Positions 1 to 5,364 of a stretch of DNA of 5,364 nucleotides are shown in pieces. Origin of the DNA: Bacteroidota bacterium (lineage in GTDB: Bacteria > Bacteroidota > Bacteroidia > NS11-12g > UBA955); NCBI GenBank assembly GCA_008081305.1, contig VMCP01000248.1, forward strand, positions 1 to 5,364. The letters run 5' to 3'. Within the stretch, counting starts at the first letter, position 1; the number at the start of each line of letters is the position of its first letter. The notes beneath the pieces were generated by a model that saw only the letters and a program-made list of their open reading frames with translations, was not told the origin of the DNA and did not search any database. A program made the position numbers and the translations under genes.

Positions 1-86
1 CGTATAACCAAGCACGTCAGGCGGCTATTACTCGTGAGATTTCAGAAATCGTGGGTGGCGTTGCAGCGTTGGAAGACGCCGGTTAA
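1..86 (+). CDS. atpG: ATP synthase F1 subunit gamma, C-terminal fragment
   Basis: This is the 3' end of a gene entering from the left edge. In the frame beginning at base 3 it reads YNQARQAAITREISEIVGG, then VAALEDAG and a TAA stop at 84-86. The pattern YN(K/Q)ARQAAIT.EI.EIVGGA.AL is the hallmark C-terminal helix of the F1 gamma subunit, the central stalk that rotates inside the alpha3beta3 hexamer and couples proton flow to ATP synthesis at the inner membrane. The short EDAG tail after the usual end is a minor extension. Only 27 codons are present, so nothing can be said about the rest of the protein. In most bacteria the gene follows atpA, which should lie left of the window. It converges on the rel gene, with 20 bases between the stop codons. 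Confidence 0.93.
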   Translation, partial: YNQARQAAITREISEIVGGVAALEDAG

Positions 87-106
87 TTAAAAATTTAAAA
101 ACTGAA

Positions 107-2329
107 TTAATTGAGGTTGAGTGATTCTATTCGCTCAACCTCAATGTATTTATGGGCTTTTTTGATTGTACTTACAAGCTCAGTAAGGTGATCTTTGTTT
201 TGAACCAAAATTTCAATTGTACCGCCGAACGTTCCATCATTATTAGCCTTTATATTGATGCTCTTCATGTTCACTTCTAAATCTCGTGAGATGATATCCG
301 TTATCTTGCTTACTATTCCGACGTCATCAACCCCACGAACGGAAATATTTGCATCGAATGATTCATTATATAAGTTTTGCCATGTAGCAGGAATAATCCG
401 GTAACCATATTGACTCATGAGTTTTTCAGCGTTTGGACAGGTGGTTCTGTGAATTTTTACTCCATCTCCAACGGTTACAAAACCAAAAATGGATTCACCG
501 GGTAATGGATTACAACAACGGGCCAAAGAATATGGCATTTCATAATCTTCTCCGAAAACAATCTGTTGCTGTTTCTTTTTGTCCTTTTTAGTTTGAGTCT
601 TATCGCTATATACCTTTTCTTCTAAAATAGCCATTAGACTCTCCTTCATCATTCGAATTTTCCCTTGAGCAACGGCATTAAAAAACTCGCTAGAATTAGG
701 GTACCCAAAATGTTTATTTAATAATTGGATGTGTTTGTCAGTAAATGGAATTTCATGCTTTTGGAACATACGTTCCATGATACTTTTCCCTCTACCTGCG
801 AGTTTAGTGCGTTCATCTCTAAGAAACTCACGGATTTTTGTTTTTGCTCTACCGGTTTTAACGATATTCAACCATTGCTGTGTTGCTCTCGGCTTGGAAG
901 TGGTGAGGATTTCAATGATGTCACCGCTTTTCAATTCTTTGCTAATCGGTACGAGCTTGTTATTTATTTTAGCTCCAATTGTCGTTAGTCCTACTTCTGT
1001 ATGTATAGCAAATCCAAAATCTAAGGCTATAGAACCCATTGGCATGGATTTGACATCACCTTTCGGCGTAAAGACATAAATATCTTCACCCAGTAGCGTG
1101 TTTTTGAATTCATTGACCAAATCCATCGCAGATAAGTCATTATTCTCCAATGTATCTTTTACGGCGTTTAACCAATGATCAAAAGCATCATCTTGGGGCG
1201 TACTAATGATTTTTTCTCCTTGTTCAGATTTATATCTCCAATGTGCAGCTAATCCGCGTTCGGCAATATCATCCATTCTTTTCGAACGAATTTGTACCTC
1301 CACCCAACGACCTTTAGGCCCAAGTACGGTGGTGTGTAAAGCGGAATAACCGTTGTTTTTTGGTCTGCTTATCCAATCCCTCAAACGTCCTTGATGAGGA
1401 CGGTATTTATCGGTAATAATGGAATAAGCCCGCCAGCAATCTGCCTTTTCTGAATAGATGTCTGTTTGAAGAATAATTCTAATAGCAAAACCATCATAGA
1501 CTTCCTCAAAGGGAATATCCTGTTGTTGCATTTTACGGTGTATGCTGAATATGCTTTTAGGACGTCCTTTGATTTCTTTGATTTCAAGACCAGAATGTTG
1601 CAATTCGTTACGAATCGGCTCAATAAACTCTCTTATGTAGCGTTGTCGTGATTGTTTTGTTTCACTAATTTTATCTGAGATAAAACGGTAGGTTACGGGA
1701 TCTGTGTACTTCAATGCGAGGTCCTCCATCTCTGTTTTTATAGCATTCAGCCCTAGACGATGGGCAAGGGGAGCATAAATAAACATAGTTTCGGAGGCAA
1801 TCTTAAGCTTGGTTTTATCGGGAACGGAACCCAATGTCCTCATGTTATGCAATCGGTCGCAGAGCTTAATCAAGATTACCCTCAAATCCTCACCAAGGGT
1901 AAGGAGCATTTTTTTGAAGTTTTCAGCCTGTATACTTGCATCAGCATCCACTGTTTCAAATACAACGGATATTTTGGTAAGGCCTCCAATGATATCGGAT
2001 ACTTTTGAACCAAACTTTCGTTCAATATCGTCAAGCGTGATTTCCGTGTCTTCAACCACGTCGTGAAGAAGTGCACAAATCACAGAAGTTGCACCTAGGC
2101 CAAGTTCACCGGCAGCAATTTGTGCCACGGCTAACGGATGAAAAATATAAGGCTCACCGCTTTTTCTAACGGTTCCTTCGTGGGCCCGTGCTGCATAATC
2201 AAAGGCTTGACGAATAGATTTCGTTTTATCCTTTGCAATCTTACCGCTGAGGGTCCTCAGAAGAAGACGGTATTTATTTAATAAATCGTGACGATATTCC
2301 TCGTAAACTTCACCGTCTAAAAGCGCCAT
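107..2329 (-). CDS. rel: Bifunctional (p)ppGpp synthetase/hydrolase, RelA/SpoT family (Rel)
   Basis: This full-length 740-residue long RSH enzyme is cytosolic and makes and degrades the alarmone (p)ppGpp, which drives the stringent response. Domains in order are as follows. The HD hydrolase (about 40-200) has H64, the HD pair H89-D90, E93-D94, and D158 and N162 in CDRLHNMRT. These match the metal and catalytic positions known from streptococcal Rel, so hydrolase activity is expected. The synthetase (about 250-365) has GRPKS at 255-259, D279 in YDGFAIR, the NGYSALHT G-loop with Y328, and E344 in VEVQIR, so it also looks active. TGS spans about 415-476. A Lys/Gln-rich linker lies at 577-590. 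The Cys/zinc-finger-like domain has C605, C606, H627 and C631. A C-terminal ACT domain spans about 660-735. The loop at 315-318 reads RLRD, a basic variant of the RxKD motif typical of bifunctional enzymes, not the acidic ExDD of synthetase-only RelA. The ATG overlaps the dipeptidase stop as TAATG. The 3' end lies in a terminator palindrome. Confidence 0.97.
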   Translation of the reverse strand: MALLDGEVYEEYRHDLLNKYRLLLRTLSGKIAKDKTKSIRQAFDYAARAHEGTVRKSGEPYIFHPLAVAQIAAGELGLGATSVICALLHDVVEDTEITLDDIERKFGSKVSDIIGGLTKISVVFETVDADASIQAENFKKMLLTLGEDLRVILIKLCDRLHNMRTLGSVPDKTKLKIASETMFIYAPLAHRLGLNAIKTEMEDLALKYTDPVTYRFISDKISETKQSRQRYIREFIEPIRNELQHSGLEIKEIKGRPKSIFSIHRKMQQQDIPFEEVYDGFAIRIILQTDIYSEKADCWRAYSIITDKYRPHQGRLRDWISRPKNNGYSALHTTVLGPKGRWVEVQIRSKRMDDIAERGLAAHWRYKSEQGEKIISTPQDDAFDHWLNAVKDTLENNDLSAMDLVNEFKNTLLGEDIYVFTPKGDVKSMPMGSIALDFGFAIHTEVGLTTIGAKINNKLVPISKELKSGDIIEILTTSKPRATQQWLNIVKTGRAKTKIREFLRDERTKLAGRGKSIMERMFQKHEIPFTDKHIQLLNKHFGYPNSSEFFNAVAQGKIRMMKESLMAILEEKVYSDKTQTKKDKKKQQQIVFGEDYEMPYSLARCCNPLPGESIFGFVTVGDGVKIHRTTCPNAEKLMSQYGYRIIPATWQNLYNESFDANISVRGVDDVGIVSKITDIISRDLEVNMKSINIKANNDGTFGGTIEILVQNKDHLTELVSTIKKAHKYIEVERIESLNLN
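110..145. terminator. Inverted repeat between convergent rel and atpG, probable terminator
   Basis: ATTGAGGTTGAG at 110-121 is exactly complementary to CTCAACCTCAAT at 134-145. Three further pairs (122-124 with 131-133, one of them T-G) extend this to a 15-bp stem with a 6-base loop. The hairpin encodes the last 12 sense codons of rel, which is why its C-terminus reads IEVERIESLNLN. In the rel direction the stem is followed by TAATTCAG and then T-rich sequence (TTTTTAAATTTTT), as in a somewhat offset intrinsic terminator. In the atpG direction it begins 24 bases after the stop, and the nearest T-run is at 158-163, about 12 bases past the stem. It therefore looks best for rel and may also act on atpG. 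Confidence 0.65.
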
Positions 2330-2331
2330 TA
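2327..2331 (-). other. TAATG stop/start overlap joining dipeptidase and rel
   Basis: On the - strand the TAA that ends the dipeptidase (bases 2331-2329) shares its last A with the ATG of rel (2329-2327). No good Shine-Dalgarno sequence lies just before this ATG; the bases there read GAACAAG. The arrangement is directly visible. That ribosomes finishing the dipeptidase re-initiate on rel (translational coupling) is an inference from how such overlaps usually behave. Confidence 0.85.
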
Positions 2332-3696
2332 CTTGTTCATTTCTGCAAAGTGGTAAAAAAATCTTGGGATGGTTTCAATACCTCTGAAATAATTGAAAAC
2401 CCCGTAATGTTCGTTTGGAGAGTGAATAGCATCGCTGTCCAATCCAAAGCCCATTAATACCGTTTTGGTCTCCAACTCTTTCTCGAATAGGGCAACAATG
2501 GGTATACTACCTCCACCTCTGGTAGGGATTGGATCCTTACCAAAAGTATCTTTCATAGCTGCAGCTGCAGCCTTATATGGAACACTATCAGTAGGGGTCA
2601 GTACCGGCTCTCCTCCATGATGTGGAGTTACCTTAACCTTTACACTTTTTGGAGCAACGCTATTGAAATAATCGGTAAATAGTTTAGTAATGGTTTCGGA
2701 TGACTGGTTGGGGACCAAACGCATCGATATTTTTGCATAAGCCTTGGATGGTAAAACCGTTTTTGCGCCTTCTCCGGTGTAACCTCCCCATATTCCATTT
2801 ACGTCTAGCGTAGGACGTATTCCAGTTCTTTCTAAGGTAGAAAATCCTTCCTCACCCATCACGTCATCTATTTCTAGATGACTCTTGTATATATCAAGGC
2901 TAAATGGTGTTTTAGCCATAGCCGCACGATCTTCAGGGGATACTTCTAAAACATCTTTATAAAAACCAGGGATGGTAATGTGGTTGTTCTCGTCTTTCAT
3001 TCCGGCGATCATGTCGCACAATACATTGATGGGATTTGCCACAGCTCCACCGTAAACACCCGAATGTAAATCAATGTTAGGTCCAGTAACTTCAACCTCC
3101 ACATAGCTCAATCCTCTAAGTCCTACATCTATACTCGGCATATCGTTGGCAAGCATCGAGGTATCGGAAATAAGGATAACATCCGCTTTTAATTTTTCTT
3201 TATTGTTCTTGCAATACGTATCTAAATTACTGCTTCCTACTTCTTCTTCACCCTCAATCATGAATTTCACGTTACATGTCAATTCATTTGTTTGCATCAT
3301 TGACTCAAATGCTTTTACATGCATGAACATTTGTCCTTTATCGTCGCAGGCTCCCCGAGCGTATATTTTATCATTTTTGATAGTCGGCTCAAACGGAGGA
3401 GTGTCCCATAGCTCATCGGGCACACTCGGTTGAACATCATAATGTCCGTATATCAGAACCGTCGGGAGATTTGTGTCAATTATTTTCTCACCGTAAACGA
3501 TGGGATAACCAGCTGTTTCTTCCAAAATCACGTTATCGGCACCTGCTGTTTTCAAAAAGTCAGCAACGGTTTCAGCACATTTACGCACATCACCTGAAAA
3601 TGCTGAATCAGCACTAATGCTAGGTATGCGTAATAACTCAAATAATTCTTCTAAAAAACGTTCTCTGTTGGATTCGATATAACTCTTACTTGACAT
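2329..3696 (-). CDS. M20 family metallo-dipeptidase (carnosinase/CNDP2-like)
   Basis: The predicted product is a 455-residue zinc-dependent exopeptidase that hydrolyses dipeptides in the cytosol. No signal peptide is visible. Numbering from the chosen ATG, the M20 metal and catalytic residues known from mammalian carnosinase CN2 are all present: H85 and D87 in GHYDVQP, bridging D118 in RGACDDKG, the glutamate pair E151-E152 in EGEEEVGS (general base and ligand), D178 in LISDTS, and H425 in AIHSPNE. H211 in DLHSGVYGG lies in the lid/dimerisation domain and would reach the partner active site. RGGGSIPI near 393-400 is the usual substrate-carboxylate region. I start at the ATG at 3696. The frame stays open to an in-frame TTG at 3705, which would add Met-Arg-Tyr, but the ATG gives the expected N-terminus (MSSKSYIESNRERFLEELFELLRIPS-like, split here). 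The gene is the first of a two-gene unit with rel. Exact substrate specificity cannot be read from sequence. Confidence 0.93.
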   Translation of the reverse strand: MSSKSYIESNRERFLEELFELLRIPSISADSAFSGDVRKCAETVADFLKTAGADNVILEETAGYPIVYGEKIIDTNLPTVLIYGHYDVQPSVPDELWDTPPFEPTIKNDKIYARGACDDKGQMFMHVKAFESMMQTNELTCNVKFMIEGEEEVGSSNLDTYCKNNKEKLKADVILISDTSMLANDMPSIDVGLRGLSYVEVEVTGPNIDLHSGVYGGAVANPINVLCDMIAGMKDENNHITIPGFYKDVLEVSPEDRAAMAKTPFSLDIYKSHLEIDDVMGEEGFSTLERTGIRPTLDVNGIWGGYTGEGAKTVLPSKAYAKISMRLVPNQSSETITKLFTDYFNSVAPKSVKVKVTPHHGGEPVLTPTDSVPYKAAAAAMKDTFGKDPIPTRGGGSIPIVALFEKELETKTVLMGFGLDSDAIHSPNEHYGVFNYFRGIETIPRFFYHFAEMNK

Positions 3697-3723
3697 ATAC
3701 CGCAATTTACGGATTATTTAGGC

Positions 3724-3731
3724 TAAAAGTA
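3724..3731 (-). promoter_or_regulatory. Weak candidate -7 element for the dipeptidase-rel operon
   Basis: Read on the - strand the bases are TACTTTTA, matching TAnnTTTG except for the last position. Transcription would begin near 3718, about 20 bases before the dipeptidase ATG at 3696 and already downstream of most of the intergenic DNA. A TTTG -33 box at the usual spacing is absent. The promoter must lie in or close to this interval because the next upstream gene is on the other strand, but the exact element is uncertain. Confidence 0.25.
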
Positions 3732-3743
3732 AAGGTTAATCGC

Positions 3744-3751
3744 TTAATTTG
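3744..3751 (+). promoter_or_regulatory. Weak candidate -7 element for the small + strand gene
   Basis: TTAATTTG matches the Bacteroidota -7 consensus TAnnTTTG at all but one fixed position. Transcription would begin near 3757, leaving a leader of about 54 bases containing the Shine-Dalgarno site at 3796. No convincing TTTG -33 element is seen about 19 bases upstream, so this is a weak call. Confidence 0.25.
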
Positions 3752-3795
3752 TAGGTATGAATCCAGATACGACTTCTGCATCATTGAACGCATTC

Positions 3796-3802
3796 AAGGG
3801 GG
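3796..3802 (+). promoter_or_regulatory. Shine-Dalgarno-like site deciding the start of the small membrane protein
   Basis: AAGGGGG pairs with the anti-Shine-Dalgarno 3'-UUCCUCC with one G-U wobble and sits 8 bases before the ATG at 3811, which is near-ideal spacing. The other starts visible in the window lack such a site, as is usual in Bacteroidota. It therefore argues both that the small ORF is real and that its start is 3811 and not 3757. Confidence 0.5.
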
Positions 3803-3810
3803 AAGTTTTT

Positions 3811-3933
3811 ATGTATGAAATCATCATTTCGGCGATTGTTTTTACCGCTGTTTATATGGTTTTAAAACGCTACCATCAAAAGGAAAAAGAGGCCAAAAAG
3901 CATAATTCCAAATACCATAACGGGCAAGGTTGA
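3811..3933 (+). CDS. Small single-pass membrane protein of unknown function
   Basis: I do not recognise a family. The 40-residue product starts MYEIIISAIVFTAVYMVL, a clear hydrophobic segment long enough for one transmembrane helix. It is followed by a strongly basic, hydrophilic tail (KRYHQKEKEAKKHNSKYHNGQG, given here only as its character: many K, H and Q). By the positive-inside rule the tail would face the cytosol. I chose the ATG at 3811 because AAGGGGG at 3796-3802 lies 8 bases upstream and can pair with the 16S anti-Shine-Dalgarno over seven bases with one G-U. The same frame also has an ATG at 3757 that would give 58 residues with an N-terminal stretch rich in Ser/Thr. The gene is divergent from the dipeptidase and convergent with the adaptor gene, 10 bases stop to stop. 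It occupies the only gap in the window that could hold a gene. Whether it is expressed is unproven. Confidence 0.5.
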   Translation: MYEIIISAIVFTAVYMVLKRYHQKEKEAKKHNSKYHNGQG

Positions 3934-3943
3934 ATTTGCCTAG

Positions 3944-5221
3944 CTACTTTGTAGGCTTCCTTGACACCTTATCCCCGTCCATCATTGTTTTAGCAATAGA
4001 CATACTAGGTGAAGTAATGACATTTTCTCCTTTACTTAAACCAGAAATAACTTCAAAGTAGTCTAGATCTTGTATTCCGGTTTTTACTTTCTTGGCAACG
4101 GCTTTCCCGTTTTCATAAACAAAAACCCAAGTTTCAATTTCATCTAAATTTGAATCTTTACTTTTAACCTTCTTTGGATCTCTTGTGGTTAATGCCGCAA
4201 TGGGAAGGGCAAGTGCGTTTTCTCTTCTTTCAGTTTTGATCTCAGCTGAGGCAGTCATGCCTGGAAGCAATGGTTGTGGCCTGCTTGCGTTATTTAAATC
4301 AGCGTAGCTGGATGGGTCAATTTGTATCTTAACTGTATAATTCGTGACCTGCTCATTAATGTCCATGTTGGCATTGAATTTTGCTGAATTAGCTATTTCT
4401 GTTACTCTTCCGGTAAAGGTTTTCTTTGGATAGGCGTCAACTCGGATATCGGCTTCGTCGTTTAATTCAAGGCGAACGATATCATTTTCATTTATTTTAA
4501 CTTCAACTTCCATTCGGCTTAGGTCGCTAATCCTCATGATTTCAGTTCCCGCCATTTGTGCAGTCCCTACGACACGTTCCCCTTTTTCCGAACTCAACTG
4601 TGTTACAATACCTGATTGAGGAGCAAGAATCTTTGTTCTACCCAATGTTTTCATTCCTTCATCTAAGCGGGCTGCTAAACTTTTTACGTTATATAAAGCA
4701 GCCGTTTTATTCTTTGACGCAACGGTAGCCTCTGTTTTAATTTGTTCATATTGAACTCTGGCATTTTCCCACTCTAGATCTGAAGTGATATTTTCCTGAT
4801 GCAGTTTTTTTTGTCTCTCAAAATTATCTTCAGCAATATCCAAGGCAACTTTAGATCTAAGTTCTTGAGCCTCGGCCGACGACAAGTTCGCTTTAGCATT
4901 ATTAAGATTTGCCCTTAACTGATTAACGGTGGTTAGATAAATTTCTGGATTAATGGTTACAAGTAGCTGTCCTTCAACAACAGAATCACCTTCGTTGACA
5001 AACATATCAATAATCTCACCGCTTACATCTGGGCTAATTTTTACTTCAGATTTGGGAAGGATTTTACCTGTGACTGTTACCGTTTCTACGATCGTTTTAT
5101 CTTGAATTTTCTCGGTAGTTACTAACTCTTCGCTTTTTCCACCTTTAAATATGCTTGCTGCAACGATGAGCGTTAAAATTATAATACCCGAAATCCAATA
5201 AACTCGTTTTTTATTCTTCAT
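3944..5221 (-). CDS. Periplasmic adaptor (membrane fusion) subunit of a tripartite efflux pump, MacA/AcrA type
   Basis: This 425-residue protein bridges an inner-membrane transporter to an outer-membrane channel. A basic N-terminus (KNKKR) leads into one hydrophobic segment at about 8-25, a signal anchor. No Cys follows it, so it is not a lipoprotein. The two halves of the biotinyl-lipoyl-like domain lie at about 55-94 (SPDVSGEI, VNEGDSVVEGQLL) and 195-232 (ILAPQSGIV, EKGERVVG). They flank a long alpha-hairpin at about 95-190 rich in Ala, Glu, Lys and Gln with coiled-coil character, the part that docks on a TolC-like channel. A beta-barrel spans about 235-330 with LLPGMTASAEI, and a membrane-proximal domain about 335-418 with ALPIAAL and GLSKGENVITSP. 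The length is normal. The MacA-like features suggest an ABC-type (MacB) partner, but the RND type cannot be excluded. The start lies 5 bases after the stop of the upstream TolC-like gene, indicating one operon. The pump gene is not downstream. Confidence 0.93.
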   Translation of the reverse strand: MKNKKRVYWISGIIILTLIVAASIFKGGKSEELVTTEKIQDKTIVETVTVTGKILPKSEVKISPDVSGEIIDMFVNEGDSVVEGQLLVTINPEIYLTTVNQLRANLNNAKANLSSAEAQELRSKVALDIAEDNFERQKKLHQENITSDLEWENARVQYEQIKTEATVASKNKTAALYNVKSLAARLDEGMKTLGRTKILAPQSGIVTQLSSEKGERVVGTAQMAGTEIMRISDLSRMEVEVKINENDIVRLELNDEADIRVDAYPKKTFTGRVTEIANSAKFNANMDINEQVTNYTVKIQIDPSSYADLNNASRPQPLLPGMTASAEIKTERRENALALPIAALTTRDPKKVKSKDSNLDEIETWVFVYENGKAVAKKVKTGIQDLDYFEVISGLSKGENVITSPSMSIAKTMMDGDKVSRKPTK

Positions 5222-5226
5222 CTGAT

Positions 5227-5364
5227 TTAGTCAATTCTTTTTATATCGCCATGAGCAATGAACTGAAGGATTATATCCCTCAATGCTGCTTCGTATTTCG
5301 CTGAAAGCAATTGTTGATATGCTTGTCGTTCTTGATTTTTTGTCTGTTGAACCTCGTAAAAGCT
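5227..5364 (-). CDS. Probable TolC-family outer-membrane efflux protein, C-terminal fragment
   Basis: This is the last 45 codons of a gene that enters from the right edge and ends with TAA at 5229-5227. It reads helical and Gln/Ala-rich, with SFYEVQQTKNQERQAYQQLL followed by SAKYEAALRDIILQFIAHGD. The layout is a helix with QxxK/Q heptads, then AKYE....(R).I.L.F...GD. It resembles the end of the last coiled-coil helix of TolC-like channels, where the usual text is close to QAKYEYIFRLKILDFYLG. The match is by pattern only and the fragment is short. The position directly upstream of an adaptor gene, with 5 bases between them, strongly supports the call, because tolC and adaptor genes are usually adjacent in Bacteroidota efflux operons. 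An alternative would be another coiled-coil envelope protein of the same operon. Confidence 0.65.
   Translation of the reverse strand, partial: SFYEVQQTKNQERQAYQQLLSAKYEAALRDIILQFIAHGDIKRID

Noticed and set aside
729..1079. A 116-codon + strand open frame, and an 87-codon one overlapping it, inside rel
   Set aside because: Both are antisense to the conserved TGS and following helical region of rel. The translation is Ser/Phe/Leu-rich as expected of a shadow frame, and there is no start signal or known motif.
1809..2066. Several + and - strand frames of 60-85 codons inside the HD domain region of rel
   Set aside because: They are shadows of the strongly conserved hydrolase coding sequence and resemble no protein family.
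2558..2575. Short AGCTGC-type repeat
   Set aside because: It simply encodes a run of alanines (KAAAAAMK) in the dipeptidase. It is not a functional repeat.
3146..3433. A 95-codon + strand frame inside the dipeptidase gene
   Set aside because: It is antisense to the catalytic core of M20 and carries no motif or ribosome-binding site. It is a by-product of coding bias.
3922..3956. Possible hairpins between the small ORF and the adaptor gene (GGCAA 3923-3927 with TTGCC 3936-3940; GCCTA 3938-3942 with TAGGC 3952-3956)
   Set aside because: The stems are only 5 bp, compete with each other, and have no T-run on either strand. This is too weak to call a terminator, although a convergent stop region is where one would be expected.

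Overview
The window looks like chromosomal DNA from a member of the Bacteroidota, most likely a flavobacterium-like lineage. This rests on three things: the Rel protein carries an RLRDW form of the RxKD loop that I associate with Bacteroidota, the genes mostly lack Shine-Dalgarno sequences, and the C-terminus of the ATP synthase gamma subunit fits that phylum. This is recognition from memory and has not been tested by a search. Every full-length gene is a conserved housekeeping or envelope gene. I see no insertion sequence, tRNA, rRNA, CRISPR array or phage gene.

Layout from left to right. (1) Positions 1-86, + strand: the last 27 codons of atpG, the F1 ATP synthase gamma subunit. (2) Positions 107-2329, - strand: a full-length bifunctional RelA/SpoT-type (p)ppGpp synthetase/hydrolase that converges on atpG. 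Only 20 bases separate the two stop codons. A long perfect inverted repeat at 110-145 lies inside the last codons of rel and probably works as the terminator. (3) Positions 2329-3696, - strand: an M20 family metallo-dipeptidase. It sits immediately upstream of rel and overlaps it by one base (TAATG), so the two are almost certainly one translationally coupled operon. (4) Positions 3697-3943: a short intergenic region. It holds the presumed start region of the dipeptidase-rel operon and a small + strand ORF for a 40-residue (or 58-residue) single-pass membrane protein that is easily missed. (5) Positions 3944-5221, - strand: a periplasmic adaptor (membrane fusion) protein of the MacA/AcrA type. 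(6) Positions 5227-5364, - strand: the C-terminus of the gene upstream of the adaptor, probably a TolC-family outer-membrane efflux protein.

Functionally there are two - strand units. One couples peptide hydrolysis to stringent-response control. The other is the outer-membrane/adaptor half of a tripartite efflux or secretion pump, whose inner-membrane pump must lie upstream of the window or elsewhere, because nothing downstream of the adaptor encodes it. I found no clear evidence of an undescribed system. The least ordinary items are the small membrane-protein ORF with an unusually good Shine-Dalgarno sequence, the coding-sequence-embedded terminator palindrome between rel and atpG, and the dipeptidase-rel stop/start fusion.
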